Assembly: GCF_000013885.1 (NCBI RefSeq)
Contig: NC_007964.1
Coordinates: 1,598,001 to 1,662,000 of the forward strand
Length of the DNA: 64,000 nt
From: Nitrobacter hamburgensis X14
GTDB taxonomy: Bacteria; Pseudomonadota; Alphaproteobacteria; Rhizobiales; Xanthobacteraceae
Direction: 5' to 3'
Shown: one piece after another, positions 1 to 8,106 of the stretch
How the letters are laid out: every line of letters begins with the position of its first letter
How positions within the stretch are numbered: the first letter of the stretch is position 1
Program-made: the position numbers and the translations under genes
The notes under the pieces: model-generated
Told to the model about the DNA's origin: nothing
Databases searched by the model: none
The model's input: the letters and a program-made list of their open reading frames with translations, nothing else

Positions 1-104
1 TGTCGGCCGCCTCGCGCCGCTTCGACGATTTCGTTCGCGAACTGCAGCGCTTCAATCGCAAGGCGCATCGCCGCACTGACACCCTCAACAAGGATCGGGA
101 CTGA
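1..104 (+). CDS. Gene transfer agent portal protein, C-terminal end only (gp3-like)
   Basis: An open frame enters from the left edge and ends at the TGA of 102-104, giving 33 residues. The tail is rich in Arg, Phe and Asp. Nothing in this fragment alone identifies it. The call rests on position: in RcGTA-type clusters the HK97-type portal gene (gp3) lies just before the small gp3.5 and the prohead protease. The stop codon overlaps the next start (TGATG), so the two genes are probably translationally coupled. Confidence 0.55.
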   Translation, partial: SAASRRFDDFVRELQRFNRKAHRRTDTLNKDRD

Positions 105-292
105 TGGATACACTTCACAGCGTGCTGCGCTCGTTCGGCGCCGAGACCAAATCTGCGCCGGATCATCTCACGGTGTTTCGTGAATTCCTCGCACATCTCG
201 ACCAGATCCAGCGCAAGGCGCCGGTCGTGAAATCGCCGCGCCAAAAGCCGCCGGCGCGGCGCAAGCCAGCAAAGCGAAGCCGCAAGGGCTGA
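104..292 (+). CDS. GTA small protein gp3.5-like
   Basis: This 62-aa protein starts at the ATG that overlaps the stop of the upstream frame. It has a short amphipathic N-terminal part and a very basic, proline-rich tail (Lys/Arg-rich over the last 20 residues). Size and position between portal and prohead protease match the small gp3.5 ORF of RcGTA-like clusters, whose role is not well defined. The basic tail could contact DNA or RNA, but this is inference. The overlap supports it being a real gene. Confidence 0.55.
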   Translation: MDTLHSVLRSFGAETKSAPDHLTVFREFLAHLDQIQRKAPVVKSPRQKPPARRKPAKRSRKG

Positions 293-381
293 CGTCGGTC
301 GCCTCCCCACAAGGGCGGAGGGACACGCTCCCCATCACATCTTCAGTCAATTCATTCACCCCGCCATTTGCGAGGCCGATC

Positions 382-1029
382 ATGCACGCCCCGTTGTCAT
401 CCGTGTCGCGTCTGTCGTTCTCCGGCGACGGTACGGTGGAAGGTTATGCCAGCCTGTTCGGCGAGATCGACCAGGCGCGCGACATGGTGATGCCTGGCGC
501 GTTCGCGCAAACGCTGAAGGTGCGGGGGTTGCGCAAAGTTCCGATGCTGTTCCAGCACGATCCATCGGAGCCGGTCGGCATCTGGCTCGAACTGCGCGAG
601 GATTTTCGCGGGCTGTGGGCACGTGGCCGGCTGATCCCCGACGTGATGCGCGCGCGCGAATTGCTGGCGCTGGTCGAGGCCGGCGCGGTGGACGGACTGT
701 CGATCGGCTACCGCACCGTGCGCGGCCAAATCGAGCCGCGCACCCGCGTGCGAAAGCTCTATCAGGTCGACTTGTGGGAAATTTCCATCGTTACGTTCCC
801 GCTGCTGGCGGGAGCGCGTGTCCGCGCGGTGAAGCAGGCGGCGCTGCCGCCGCGTTCGCTTGTGCGGACACAGGCCGAGCGCGAATGGCGGAGCATGACG
901 GAGGCCGCGGATGAACCGGCGCCGCGGCTCCGCCCGCGCCCGGCGGTGGTTTCGGCGTCGCTGCGTAGCCGCGAGGGGCGGCGCAGCGCATTGGGCACTG
1001 TATCGCACCGATATTCGATGCTGCGATGA
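382..1029 (+). CDS. HK97-family prohead protease (GTA gp4)
   Basis: A 215-aa capsid maturation protease that cleaves the scaffold or N-terminal arm of the capsid protein during head assembly. The family's catalytic His is in FQHDP (H59), the catalytic Ser in DGLSIGY (S107), and an acidic residue follows in LWEISIVTFP (E133). The core ends near residue 160; the last 55 residues are Arg-rich and less conserved. A GAGG about 6 bases before the ATG supports this start. It stands directly before the capsid gene, as in HK97 and RcGTA. Confidence 0.9.
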   Translation: MHAPLSSVSRLSFSGDGTVEGYASLFGEIDQARDMVMPGAFAQTLKVRGLRKVPMLFQHDPSEPVGIWLELREDFRGLWARGRLIPDVMRARELLALVEAGAVDGLSIGYRTVRGQIEPRTRVRKLYQVDLWEISIVTFPLLAGARVRAVKQAALPPRSLVRTQAEREWRSMTEAADEPAPRLRPRPAVVSASLRSREGRRSALGTVSHRYSMLR

Positions 1030-1071
1030 CGACGCGGCGAGGATTATCTTTGAGGCATCTGGACGTGCCGC

Positions 1072-1359
1072 TCACCGCTTGAACGCCAGCGCCAGCGCGA
1101 GACCCGCGATAGCGCCGGCGCAGATCGCCGCGCCGCCGGCCGCCATGCCCCAGTTCAGGAAATACAGCGCTATCGACAGCAACGTTTTCTCGGTGCTGCC
1201 GCCGAGCATCACGAAGGATACCGCGAAAGCCACCAGCAGGACGGCGCAGACGGTGATCCAGAACTTTGCCGTTCCGCGCCGCGACGGCTGCATCGCGAAC
1301 CACGCACTGACGGCGGCGGCGACGGCAAGGGTGATCCAGACAAAGATCAGAAAGCGCAT
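1072..1359 (-). CDS. Small three-helix membrane protein, antisense between gp4 and gp5
   Basis: A 95-aa protein of unknown function on the opposite strand to the GTA genes. The chosen ATG has a GAGG box about 7 bases upstream; the frame stays open further up, but that part looks non-coding. It has three hydrophobic segments (about residues 3-23, 33-52 and 68-92) joined by short polar loops with positive charges after the first helix, and it ends in KR. Length and topology would suit a holin-like or superinfection-exclusion passenger protein, but no family was recognised, so this stays a hypothetical membrane protein. Confidence 0.6.
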   Translation of the reverse strand: MRFLIFVWITLAVAAAVSAWFAMQPSRRGTAKFWITVCAVLLVAFAVSFVMLGGSTEKTLLSIALYFLNWGMAAGGAAICAGAIAGLALALAFKR

Positions 1360-1480
1360 GGTGTCGCCTCGACGGTGCTGCCGTTGCGGGCAGACATTGT
1401 AGCGCAGCGGCGCGTGCAAGTCTCGCAGCAAAGCCTTGGACGACAAGACCATGGAACCATTATCACTGAGGAGAATGCGA

Positions 1481-2734
1481 ATGGACTTCGATATCACTGA
1501 CACCGCGCCGGAGCACAAGTCCGGCATCGCCGCGCGCGGCGACTACGACGACTTCCGCACGACCTTCGAGGAGTTCAAATCCGCTAACGACGAACGTCTG
1601 GCGCGGCTGGAGAAAAAGCGCGGCGACGTGCTGCTGGAGGAAAAGGTCGACCGCATCAATGCCGCGCTCGACGCCCAGCACAAGCGCATGGATGAGCTGG
1701 CTCTGAAGCACGCGCGCCCGGCGCTCGAAGGCCGCAGCCGCATAGCCAGCGACGCGGCGTCCCGCGAGCACAAGAGCGCGTTCGAGGCTTATGTGCGCGG
1801 TGGCGAGGCGGGTGCCTTGCGCGACCTGGAGACCAAGGCGATGTCGGCCGGCTCCAATGCGGATGGCGGCTATCTCGTTCCGGTCGAACTCGAACACGAG
1901 ATCGGCGAGCGACTGGCGGCAATCTCGCCGATCCGCGCGCTCGCGTCGGTGCGCACCATCTCGGGCAATGTCTACAAGAAGCCGTTCATGACCGCAGGGC
2001 CGGCCACCGGCTGGGTCGGCGAGACGGACTCGCGGACGCAGACCACCTCGCCGACGCTGGACGCGCTGAGCTTCCCGGCGATGGAGCTTTACGCCATGCC
2101 AGCGGCGACCGCGACGCTGCTCGACGATAGCGCCGTCAACATCGACGAGTGGATCGCGCAGGAGGTGGAGCTGACGTTTGCGGTGCAGGAAGGCGCGGCC
2201 TTCGTCAACGGCGACGGCACCAACCAGCCGAAGGGTTTTCTGCAATCGGATACGGTGGCGAACGGCTCGTGGGTGTGGGGCAAGCTCGGCACTATCGCCA
2301 GCGGCGGCGCGAGCGGTTTCGCGGCGTCGAATCCGTCCGATGCGCTGGTGGACCTGATCTACGCGCTGAAGGCCGGCTATCGCCAGAACGCCACCTTCGT
2401 GATGAACCGCAAGACGCAAGCCGCGATCCGTAAGTTCAAGGACACCGGCGGGGCGTATCTGTGGCAGCCGCCGGCGCAGGCGGGCGGGCGCGCCTCGCTG
2501 ATGACGTTCCCGCTGGTCGAGGCCGAGGACATGCCGGACGTCGCGGCGAATTCGCTGTCGATTGCGTTCGGCGATTTCCGCCGCGGTTACCTCGTGGTGG
2601 ATCGCGCCGGCGTGCGCGTGCTGCGCGATCCGTACTCGGCCAAGCCTTACGTGCTGTTCTACACGACGAAGCGCGTCGGCGGCGGCGTGCAGGACTTCGA
2701 CGCCATCAAGTTGATGAAGTTCGCAGCGAGTTGA
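1481..2734 (+). CDS. HK97-family major capsid protein (GTA gp5)
   Basis: A 417-aa head shell protein. Residues 20-110 are charged and predicted coiled coil, the delta/scaffold part removed by gp4. The HK97 fold begins near GGYLVPVELE and includes the hallmarks FVNGDGTNQPKGF and, near the C-terminus, FGDFRRGYLVVDR. The start is set by GAGGAG at 1468-1473, seven bases before ATG 1481; the in-frame ATG at 1475 lies too close and the one at 1436 has no such box. The gene follows the protease after an interruption by the antisense membrane-protein gene. Confidence 0.93.
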   Translation: MDFDITDTAPEHKSGIAARGDYDDFRTTFEEFKSANDERLARLEKKRGDVLLEEKVDRINAALDAQHKRMDELALKHARPALEGRSRIASDAASREHKSAFEAYVRGGEAGALRDLETKAMSAGSNADGGYLVPVELEHEIGERLAAISPIRALASVRTISGNVYKKPFMTAGPATGWVGETDSRTQTTSPTLDALSFPAMELYAMPAATATLLDDSAVNIDEWIAQEVELTFAVQEGAAFVNGDGTNQPKGFLQSDTVANGSWVWGKLGTIASGGASGFAASNPSDALVDLIYALKAGYRQNATFVMNRKTQAAIRKFKDTGGAYLWQPPAQAGGRASLMTFPLVEAEDMPDVAANSLSIAFGDFRRGYLVVDRAGVRVLRDPYSAKPYVLFYTTKRVGGGVQDFDAIKLMKFAAS

Positions 2735-2779
2735 TCTTTCGAGTGACGCACGGCTTCGATGCGGTGCGTCTTTCCCTCC

Positions 2780-2803
2780 CTCTCCCCGTTCTAACGGGGA
2801 GAG
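2780..2803. terminator. Perfect hairpin between convergent capsid and protease genes
   Basis: An 11-bp perfect inverted repeat (left arm CTCTCCCCGTT) with a 2-base loop sits between the converging gp5 and trypsin-like genes. It lacks a clear U-tract on either side. Near-identical CTCTCCCC...GGGGAGAG palindromes are common dispersed elements in Bradyrhizobium-type genomes, so it may be a mobile palindrome that also acts as a bidirectional transcription stop. Confidence 0.5.
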
Positions 2804-2911
2804 GTGAAGAAACAAACGGCGCGCTCCTGGTGAGCCGTTCTCGTTTCCAGACACCTGAATAGCGAATTGAAGTTTCCTGGATTGAAGCGGGCGTGAAACC
2901 AGCACCTTTCT

Positions 2912-3673
2912 CTAAATCCCCGCGCCCCAACTCCTTGCTGTTTTCAAAATCCAGTCGCGATAGAGCGCGAGCGGCGTGACGCCGGTGAGGCCACCGCAGC
3001 CCGCGGCGTTGTTCGCACCTGTCGACCAGCTCACGACGCCGGCGATGACGGGGCCGCCGCTGGAATCGAGAAACGCCGGTGCGCCGGAATCGCCGGTACA
3101 GGCGCCGAGGCCCGCGCGCGCATTGTTGGTTGAGGGATCGACCAGGCGGATCTGCAAGGTGCCGGGCCGTCCGGTCACGGAAAGGCTCGCGGCGCGGGCC
3201 ACGCCGCCGCTACGGCCGTCGCCGGCGATCGCGACGCCCATGCCGACAACAGTAAGACGCTGACCTGCGGTGATAGGCATCAGCGCGCCGCCGAGCGTTG
3301 CCGGAGAGGCGGAGAGCGGCGACGCAAGCTGCAACAGCGCGACATCAGCGGTGGCGCGATGCGCCAGCAGGCTCTGCATGTTGAACTGCGTATGAGTGGC
3401 GGTGCGCCGGATATCGAGCAGGCGCGGCGGTTGACTCTTGTAATCCACCAACTTGGTGGTGACGCCGGGCGCGATGCAGTGCGCGGCGGTGAGAACGATG
3501 TCGCGCGCGATCAGCGTGCCGGTGCAGGACGATCCGCGCGAGCCGACGATGGTGACGACCGCGTTCGCCACCGCGGGCGAGGGCGCGCCGCCGCCGCCGA
3601 CCATGGCGAAGACGGGCTGCGTCAGCGTCAGGACCGTCACGGCCGCGAGCGTACGAATGAATTGCTGAATCAT
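2912..3673 (-). CDS. Secreted trypsin-like serine protease (S1 family), antisense in the GTA cluster
   Basis: A 253-aa protein with a Sec signal peptide (hydrophobic residues 6-20, cleavage likely after VFA at 23), so it acts in the periplasm or outside the cell. The trypsin triad is complete: H65 in LTAAHC, D110 in ADVALLQL, S196 in CTGDSGAP. Likely disulphides are C50-C66 and C192-C226. The start at 3673 puts the signal peptide at the N-terminus and avoids overlap with gp6; longer in-frame starts would run into gp6. It lies between capsid and connector genes on the opposite strand, where RcGTA has no gene. The substrate is unknown. Confidence 0.85.
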   Translation of the reverse strand: MIQQFIRTLAAVTVLTLTQPVFAMVGGGGAPSPAVANAVVTIVGSRGSSCTGTLIARDIVLTAAHCIAPGVTTKLVDYKSQPPRLLDIRRTATHTQFNMQSLLAHRATADVALLQLASPLSASPATLGGALMPITAGQRLTVVGMGVAIAGDGRSGGVARAASLSVTGRPGTLQIRLVDPSTNNARAGLGACTGDSGAPAFLDSSGGPVIAGVVSWSTGANNAAGCGGLTGVTPLALYRDWILKTARSWGAGI

Positions 3674-3738
3674 GCGGCGATGTGAGCCATCGGGCGAGCC
3701 GCCTGTCAATATTTGCACTGTCACAACGAGGACATCCG

Positions 3739-4308
3739 ATGCCGTCGATACTTCTGACCGGACCTGCGATCGAACCATGGTCGGTCGCGGAGGCCAAGAG
3801 CTTCCTGCGCGCCGAGAACGATGACGACGACACCGTGATCGCCTCGCTGATCGCGGCGGCGCGCAGCCATGTCGAAGCGATGACGCGTTGCGGCCTGATC
3901 GCGCAGACCTGGCGCTTCGTGCTGGATCAGTGGCCGAAGGACGGCCGCGTCAGGTTAGGCCGCGGCCCGCTGCGGTCGCTTGTCGCGGCGCGGGTTTACG
4001 ATTCCACCGGCAATGCCGCCAGCATCGACGTCGCCACGTTCGTCATCGACAAGGCGGGTGGCGTGATCGGCTCGTCGTGTTGGACGCTGCCGATGCCGGC
4101 GCGCGCGTCCGCCGGCATCGAGCTCGACGTGGAGATCGGCTTCGGCACCGCCGCGACCGACGTGCCGGACGTGCTGCGCCATGCGGTGCGGACGCTGGTG
4201 GCGCACTGGTACGAGAATCGCGGGTTGATCGCGATCGGCCAGAGCGTGGCGATGATGCCGGCCAGCGTCAGCGCCATGATCGCGTCTTATCGCGTGCACT
4301 CGCTTTGA
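3739..4308 (+). CDS. Head-tail connector protein (GTA gp6, phage gp6/DnaT-like)
   Basis: A 189-aa connector that sits under the portal ring. The N-terminal motif EPWSVAEAKSFLR, followed by an acidic stretch and an AARSHVEAMT helix, is typical of the phiE125 gp8 / GTA gp6 family. The ATG at 3739 is preceded by an AGGA box; a longer frame from 3682 would overlap the antisense protease promoter. No separate gp7 (stopper) gene can be found between this gene and gp8, since only 25 bases separate them. Confidence 0.85.
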   Translation: MPSILLTGPAIEPWSVAEAKSFLRAENDDDDTVIASLIAAARSHVEAMTRCGLIAQTWRFVLDQWPKDGRVRLGRGPLRSLVAARVYDSTGNAASIDVATFVIDKAGGVIGSSCWTLPMPARASAGIELDVEIGFGTAATDVPDVLRHAVRTLVAHWYENRGLIAIGQSVAMMPASVSAMIASYRVHSL

Positions 4309-4333
4309 TCGCCATTCTCGAAAGGACATCACC

Positions 4334-4744
4334 ATGACGAGCGCCAACGCCGCGCTTCGCGCCGCCGTTCACGATGCGCTTGCCGCCGACAGCGGTCTTC
4401 ATGCCGCGCTCGGCGGTGCGCGGGTCTATGACGAGCCGCCGCGCGGCGCGCTGCTGCCATATGTTGCGATCGGCGAGGCGCGCATGTCAGACGCGTCGGT
4501 CGACGACGGGCCGACCCAGGAACACCAGATCACGCTGCATGCGCGCTCGCGTCAGGGCGGGCAAGGCGAGGCCCACGCCATCGCCGGCGCGGTGTTGCAG
4601 GCGCTCGACGACGCGCCGCTGTCGCTCACGGGCCATCGGCTCGTCAACTTCCGTTTCGCGGTCGCGGACATCCGCCGCGAGTCCGACGGCCGCACTTATC
4701 ACGCACAGGTGCGCTTCCGCGCCGTGACCGAACCGACAACTTAA
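4334..4744 (+). CDS. Tail terminator protein, DUF3168 (GTA gp8)
   Basis: A 136-aa DUF3168 protein. It begins with a short helix (AALRAAVHDALAAD), then RVYDEPPRGALLPYVAIGEAR, which is the family signature, and ends in beta strands. Proteins of this family cap the growing tail tube and join it to the head. An AAAGGA box lies 7 bases before the ATG. Position right after gp6 and before the tail tube agrees with the RcGTA order apart from the absence of gp7. Confidence 0.88.
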   Translation: MTSANAALRAAVHDALAADSGLHAALGGARVYDEPPRGALLPYVAIGEARMSDASVDDGPTQEHQITLHARSRQGGQGEAHAIAGAVLQALDDAPLSLTGHRLVNFRFAVADIRRESDGRTYHAQVRFRAVTEPTT

Positions 4745-4758
4745 ATCAAGGAGGCGTC

Positions 4759-5166
4759 ATGGGCGCACAAAAGGGCAAGGACCTGCTGCTGAAGATGAGC
4801 GACGGCGCGAGTTTCGTCACCGTCGCGGGATTGCGCAGCCGCAGGATCGCCTTCAACGCCGAGATCGTCGATATCACCAACGCGGAATCGACCGACCGCT
4901 GGCGCGAACTTCTGGCGGGCGCGGGCGTCAAGCGCGCCTCGCTGTCGGGCCGTGGCCTGTTCAAGGACGCGGCGTCCGACGCGCTGGTGCGGCAGGCGTT
5001 CTTCGACGGCATCATCAACGATTGCCAGGTGGTGGTGCCCGACTTCGGCACCATCGAAGGCCCGTTCCAGATCGCAAGCCTCGAATTCGCGGGCGAGCAC
5101 AATGGCGAGGTGACGTTCGACCTCGCGCTGGAGTCCGCCGGCGCGCTGACCTTTACGGCGATGTGA
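4759..5166 (+). CDS. Major tail tube protein, TP901-1 family (GTA gp9)
   Basis: A 135-aa tail tube subunit. The start MGAQKGKDLLLKM and the central DITNAESTDRWRELL match the TP901-1/GTA major tail protein family, and length is normal. AAGGAGG lies 7 bases before the ATG, the strongest ribosome site in the cluster, which suits a protein needed in many copies. Confidence 0.9.
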   Translation: MGAQKGKDLLLKMSDGASFVTVAGLRSRRIAFNAEIVDITNAESTDRWRELLAGAGVKRASLSGRGLFKDAASDALVRQAFFDGIINDCQVVVPDFGTIEGPFQIASLEFAGEHNGEVTFDLALESAGALTFTAM

Positions 5167-5196
5167 GGCGGTCGCGGTAGCTCGTGTTTTCGCGCT

Positions 5197-5293
5197 GTCA
5201 TCGTCCGCGAAAGCGGACGATCCAGTATTCCGAGAGATCGCGATCAGGTTTGCAGCGCAGAGAATACTGGATACCCGCCTTCGCGGGTATGAC
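5197..5293. repeat. Dispersed palindromic repeat (type A) between gp9 and gp10
   Basis: A long imperfect inverted repeat: the left arm contains ATCGTCCGCGAAAGCGGACG and CCAGTATTC; the right arm contains GAATACTGG and CCCGCCTTCGCGGG. Elements of this type are scattered between genes in Bradyrhizobium relatives. Transcribed, it would fold into a long hairpin inside the GTA mRNA, just upstream of the gp10 ribosome site. Confidence 0.7.
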
Positions 5294-5312
5294 GCTGTTT
5301 TCAGGAGACTCC

Positions 5313-5633
5313 ATGCCAAACAAACATCGCGGCGAGATCGCCGCTGAGCTTGGCGGGCGGCAGCGCACGCTGGTGCTGACGCTCGGTGCGCTGGCGGAGC
5401 TCGAATCCGCATTGGGTGCCGACGATCTGGTGGCGCTCGCGGAGCGTTTCGGCTCGGGGCGGCTGTCGGCGCGCGATCTGACCCGCATCATCGGCGCGGG
5501 CCTGCGCGGCGCCGGCGAAGCGGTGAGCGACGACGAGGTGGCCGCGATGACGACTGAGGGCGGCGCGGCTGGCTTTGTCAAAATCGCGGCAGAACTGATT
5601 GCCGCGACCTTCGATGACGGCGCCGCGCGATGA
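5313..5633 (+). CDS. Tail assembly chaperone (GTA gp10, GTA TAC family)
   Basis: A 106-aa protein. The LVLTLGALAELESALGADDL core and a C-terminal helix ending in FDDGAAR fit the gene transfer agent tail assembly chaperone family. AGGAG five bases before ATG 5313 sets the start; upstream in-frame codons belong to the intergenic repeat. The last bases (ATGA) overlap the next gene, as usual for this chaperone pair. Confidence 0.85.
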   Translation: MPNKHRGEIAAELGGRQRTLVLTLGALAELESALGADDLVALAERFGSGRLSARDLTRIIGAGLRGAGEAVSDDEVAAMTTEGGAAGFVKIAAELIAATFDDGAAR

Positions 5634-5842
5634 AGCCGTTTCCATGGGCGGAGGCGATGGGGTTCGGCTTCGGCGTGTTGCGGCTTGCGCCGGACGCCTT
5701 CTGGCGGATGACGCCGCGCGAACTGGCGCAGGCGATCCACGCGGTGCGTGGGCCTTCTGTCCGGCCGTTGGTGCGGACCGACCTCGACGATCTGTTGGCG
5801 CGGTTTCCGGATGCGCCGCGCAAGGGAGGACGCAATGACTGA
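5630..5842 (+). CDS. GTA gp10.1-like small tail assembly protein
   Basis: A 70-aa protein starting in a 4-base ATGA overlap with gp10. It contains PFPWAEAMGFGFGVLRLAPD, then FWRMTPREL, the signature of the rcc01693/TIGR02216 family of small proteins encoded between gp10 and the tape measure. It probably works with gp10 to load the tape measure during tail assembly. Its 3' end overlaps the next start by 8 bases. Confidence 0.82.
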   Translation: MKPFPWAEAMGFGFGVLRLAPDAFWRMTPRELAQAIHAVRGPSVRPLVRTDLDDLLARFPDAPRKGGRND

Positions 5843-6419
5843 CGACACGAGCCTGCAGGACGCATCGAGCACGCTCGACAGTATCACCGCAAAAACTCAG
5901 GCGCTGACGATCAGCGCGGGCGGCTTTGCGCGGGCGATGACGCAGGCGTTTTCCTCGTCGATCAACGGCGGCAAGCAATTCGACGACGTGCTGAAAACGC
6001 TGGCGCTGCGGGTCTCGAGCCTCGCGGTGACCGCCGCGTTCAAGCCGCTGACGGCGAGCCTGACCAGCGGCATCTCCAGCCTGTTCTCGGGTCTCACCGG
6101 AAGCGCGGGCGCGGCCGCGGGCGTGCAGGCCAACGCGCTCGGCGCCATCAAGCCGTTCGCATCGGGCGGCGTGATCGGCACGCCCAGCTATTTTCCGATG
6201 ATGGACGGCGGCGTCGGCCTCGCCGGCGAGGCAGGTCCGGAGGCGATCATGCCGCTGGTGCGCGGTGCCGACGGCCGGCTCGGCGTCTCCGGCAATGGCG
6301 GCGGCAACAGCATCACGGTGCAGATCGCGACCCCCGATCTCGACAGTTTCCGTCGCTCGGAGAGCTACGTCACCGGTCAGATCGCGCGCGCGGTGGCGCG
6401 GGGGCAGCGGAGTCTCTAG
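5835..6419 (+). CDS. Short tail tape measure protein (GTA gp11)
   Basis: A 194-aa protein, very short for a tape measure but normal for RcGTA-like particles, whose tails are only about 50 nm. A Ser/Thr-rich helical N-terminal half is followed by glycine/alanine-rich hydrophobic stretches (residues 75-120) and the conserved FASGGVIGTPSYFPM / GLAGEAGPEAIMPL motif of lambda-type tape measure C-termini. ATG 5835 has GGAGG upstream. Confidence 0.85.
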   Translation: MTDDTSLQDASSTLDSITAKTQALTISAGGFARAMTQAFSSSINGGKQFDDVLKTLALRVSSLAVTAAFKPLTASLTSGISSLFSGLTGSAGAAAGVQANALGAIKPFASGGVIGTPSYFPMMDGGVGLAGEAGPEAIMPLVRGADGRLGVSGNGGGNSITVQIATPDLDSFRRSESYVTGQIARAVARGQRSL

Positions 6420-6436
6420 TCCAAATTCTTCCGACT

Positions 6437-6545
6437 CGTCATTGCGAGGAGCTTCAGGGCGACGCGTGGCGTCGTCCCGTCAGCGACGAAGCAATCCAGC
6501 TCTCTTATTGTTTTTTTGGATTGCTTCGCTGCGCTCGCAATGACG
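6437..6545. repeat. Dispersed palindromic repeat (type B), first copy
   Basis: Arms CGTCATTGCGAG (6437-6448) and its exact complement (6534-6545) enclose a second inverted pair around GAAGCAATCCA. The whole would form a long hairpin between gp11 and gp12. A second copy with the same arms occurs at 38897-38987. No protein-coding potential was seen. Confidence 0.8.
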
Positions 6546-6558
6546 TGAGAGGTTCACA

Positions 6559-7200
6559 ATGACCAGCTTCCACGAAATCCTGTTTCCGCTCGATGTCGCG
6601 CTCAAAAGCGCGGGCGGGGCGGAGCGGCGCACCGACATCGTCAGCTTCGGCTCGGGTCGCGAGGCGCGTAATGCGCGCTGGGCGCAGTCGCGGCGGCGCT
6701 ACGACGCTGGCTACGGTGTCAAGACGCTCGATGCCTTGCAGGCCGTCATCGCCTTCTTCGAGGAACGGCGCGGCCGGCTCTACGGCTTTCGCTGGCGCGA
6801 CCGGCTGGATTGCTGCTCGGCGGCGACCGGCATCGCGATCTCGCCGCTCGATCAGGTCATCGGCGTCGGCGACGGCACGACATCAGTGTTTCAATTGGTG
6901 AAGACCTATGGAGGTGCGTTCGCGCCTTATGCGCGCGCGATCGCCAAGCCGGTGAACGGCAGCGTGCGCGTTGCTGTTGCCGATAGCGAGGTCGCGGCCG
7001 GATCGGCCTTCACCTGCGATGCCACCACCGGCGTCGTGACCTTTCTCGCCGGGCATATCCCGCCGGCGGGAGCGGCGGTCACGGCGGGATTCAATTTCGA
7101 CGTGCCGGTGCGGTTCGACACCGACTACCTCGAGGTCGATCTGGCGACCTTCGCCGCCGGCGCCATTCCGAAGATCCCGCTGGTGGAGATCCGCCCGTGA
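6559..7200 (+). CDS. Distal tail protein, DUF2460 (GTA gp12)
   Basis: A 213-aa protein of the TIGR02217/DUF2460 family. SFHEILFPLDVALKSAGG at the N-terminus, the RYDAGYGVKTLDALQ segment and FRWRDRLDC are signatures. It forms the ring joining the tail tube to the baseplate hub. The start has AGAGG upstream. Its stop codon overlaps the GTG start of gp13. Confidence 0.9.
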   Translation: MTSFHEILFPLDVALKSAGGAERRTDIVSFGSGREARNARWAQSRRRYDAGYGVKTLDALQAVIAFFEERRGRLYGFRWRDRLDCCSAATGIAISPLDQVIGVGDGTTSVFQLVKTYGGAFAPYARAIAKPVNGSVRVAVADSEVAAGSAFTCDATTGVVTFLAGHIPPAGAAVTAGFNFDVPVRFDTDYLEVDLATFAAGAIPKIPLVEIRP

Positions 7201-8093
7201 GAAACATCCCCTCCGCGCTTCAGACGAAACTCGACTCCGGCGCGACCACGCTGGCGCGCTGCTGGATCGTGACGAGGCGCGACGGTGTCGTGCTGGGCTT
7301 CACCGACCACGACCGCGATCTGGCGATCGGTGGCGTCACCTGTCGCGCAGGCACCGGTTTCACCGGGTCGGAAGCCACCAGCCGCTTCGATCTGGCGGTC
7401 GACGGCCTGGAAATTTCAGGCGCGTTTTCCGACGATGTCCTGACCGAGGCCGATCTCGCCGCCGGACGTTACGATGCCGCCGAGGTTACAACCTGGCTGG
7501 TCGACTGGAGCGATGTGTCGCTGAAAATCCTGATCGCGCGCGGCACCATGGGGGAGGTCCGGCGCGAGGGGGCAGCGTTCACCGCGGAGTTGCGCGGACT
7601 CGCCGATGCGCTGGCGCAGGACAGCGGGCGTCTCTTTACGGCGCGTTGCGGCGTCGATCTCGGCGACGCCAGATGCCGGGTCGATCTGACCAGTTCGACC
7701 TTTTGCCACAGCGGCGCGGTAACGGCCATCGAGGGAACGTCGATCGTCGCGGTCTCAAACCTCGGTGGTTTTGCCGACGGCTGGTTCAGCGGTGGGCGCG
7801 TGGTGTGGGCCAGCGGGGCCAATGCCGGTGTTGCGATCGAAGTGAAACAGCACCGCGTTGTCGCGGGTGAGGTGCAGCTGTCGCTGTGGCAGGCGATGAC
7901 CGAGCCGATCGGGGTCGGCGACGGATTCACCATCACCGCCGGCTGCGACAAGCGTTTCGCGACCTGCCGCGACCGCTTTGCCAACACCGGCAATTTCCGC
8001 GGCTTTCCGCAGATCCCCGGCAACGATTTCGTCGTCAGCTATCCGCTACCCGGTTCGCCGGACAACGGCAACGGCACCAAGGCCTTGTTTTGA
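7197..8093 (+). CDS. Tail hub protein, DUF2163 / phage BR0599 family (GTA gp13)
   Basis: A 298-aa protein with a GTG start overlapping the gp12 stop. WIVTRRDGVVLGFTDHDRDL at the N-terminus is the DUF2163 signature; the C-terminal third has the Cys-containing CDKRFATCRDRFAN and FRGFPQIPG motifs (BR0599 family), likely binding an iron-sulphur cluster as proposed for the RcGTA hub. Two further cysteines lie in GVDLGDARCRVDL and SSTFC. Confidence 0.9.
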   Translation: MRNIPSALQTKLDSGATTLARCWIVTRRDGVVLGFTDHDRDLAIGGVTCRAGTGFTGSEATSRFDLAVDGLEISGAFSDDVLTEADLAAGRYDAAEVTTWLVDWSDVSLKILIARGTMGEVRREGAAFTAELRGLADALAQDSGRLFTARCGVDLGDARCRVDLTSSTFCHSGAVTAIEGTSIVAVSNLGGFADGWFSGGRVVWASGANAGVAIEVKQHRVVAGEVQLSLWQAMTEPIGVGDGFTITAGCDKRFATCRDRFANTGNFRGFPQIPGNDFVVSYPLPGSPDNGNGTKALF

Positions 8094-8106
8094 AGGAGTG
8101 CCCCTC

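Noticed and set aside
382..1008. Long minus-strand open frames across the protease gene (and similar ones over most genes)
   Set aside because: They are high-GC shadows with Arg/Ala/His-rich translations, no ribosome sites and no motifs, opposite genes with clear families.
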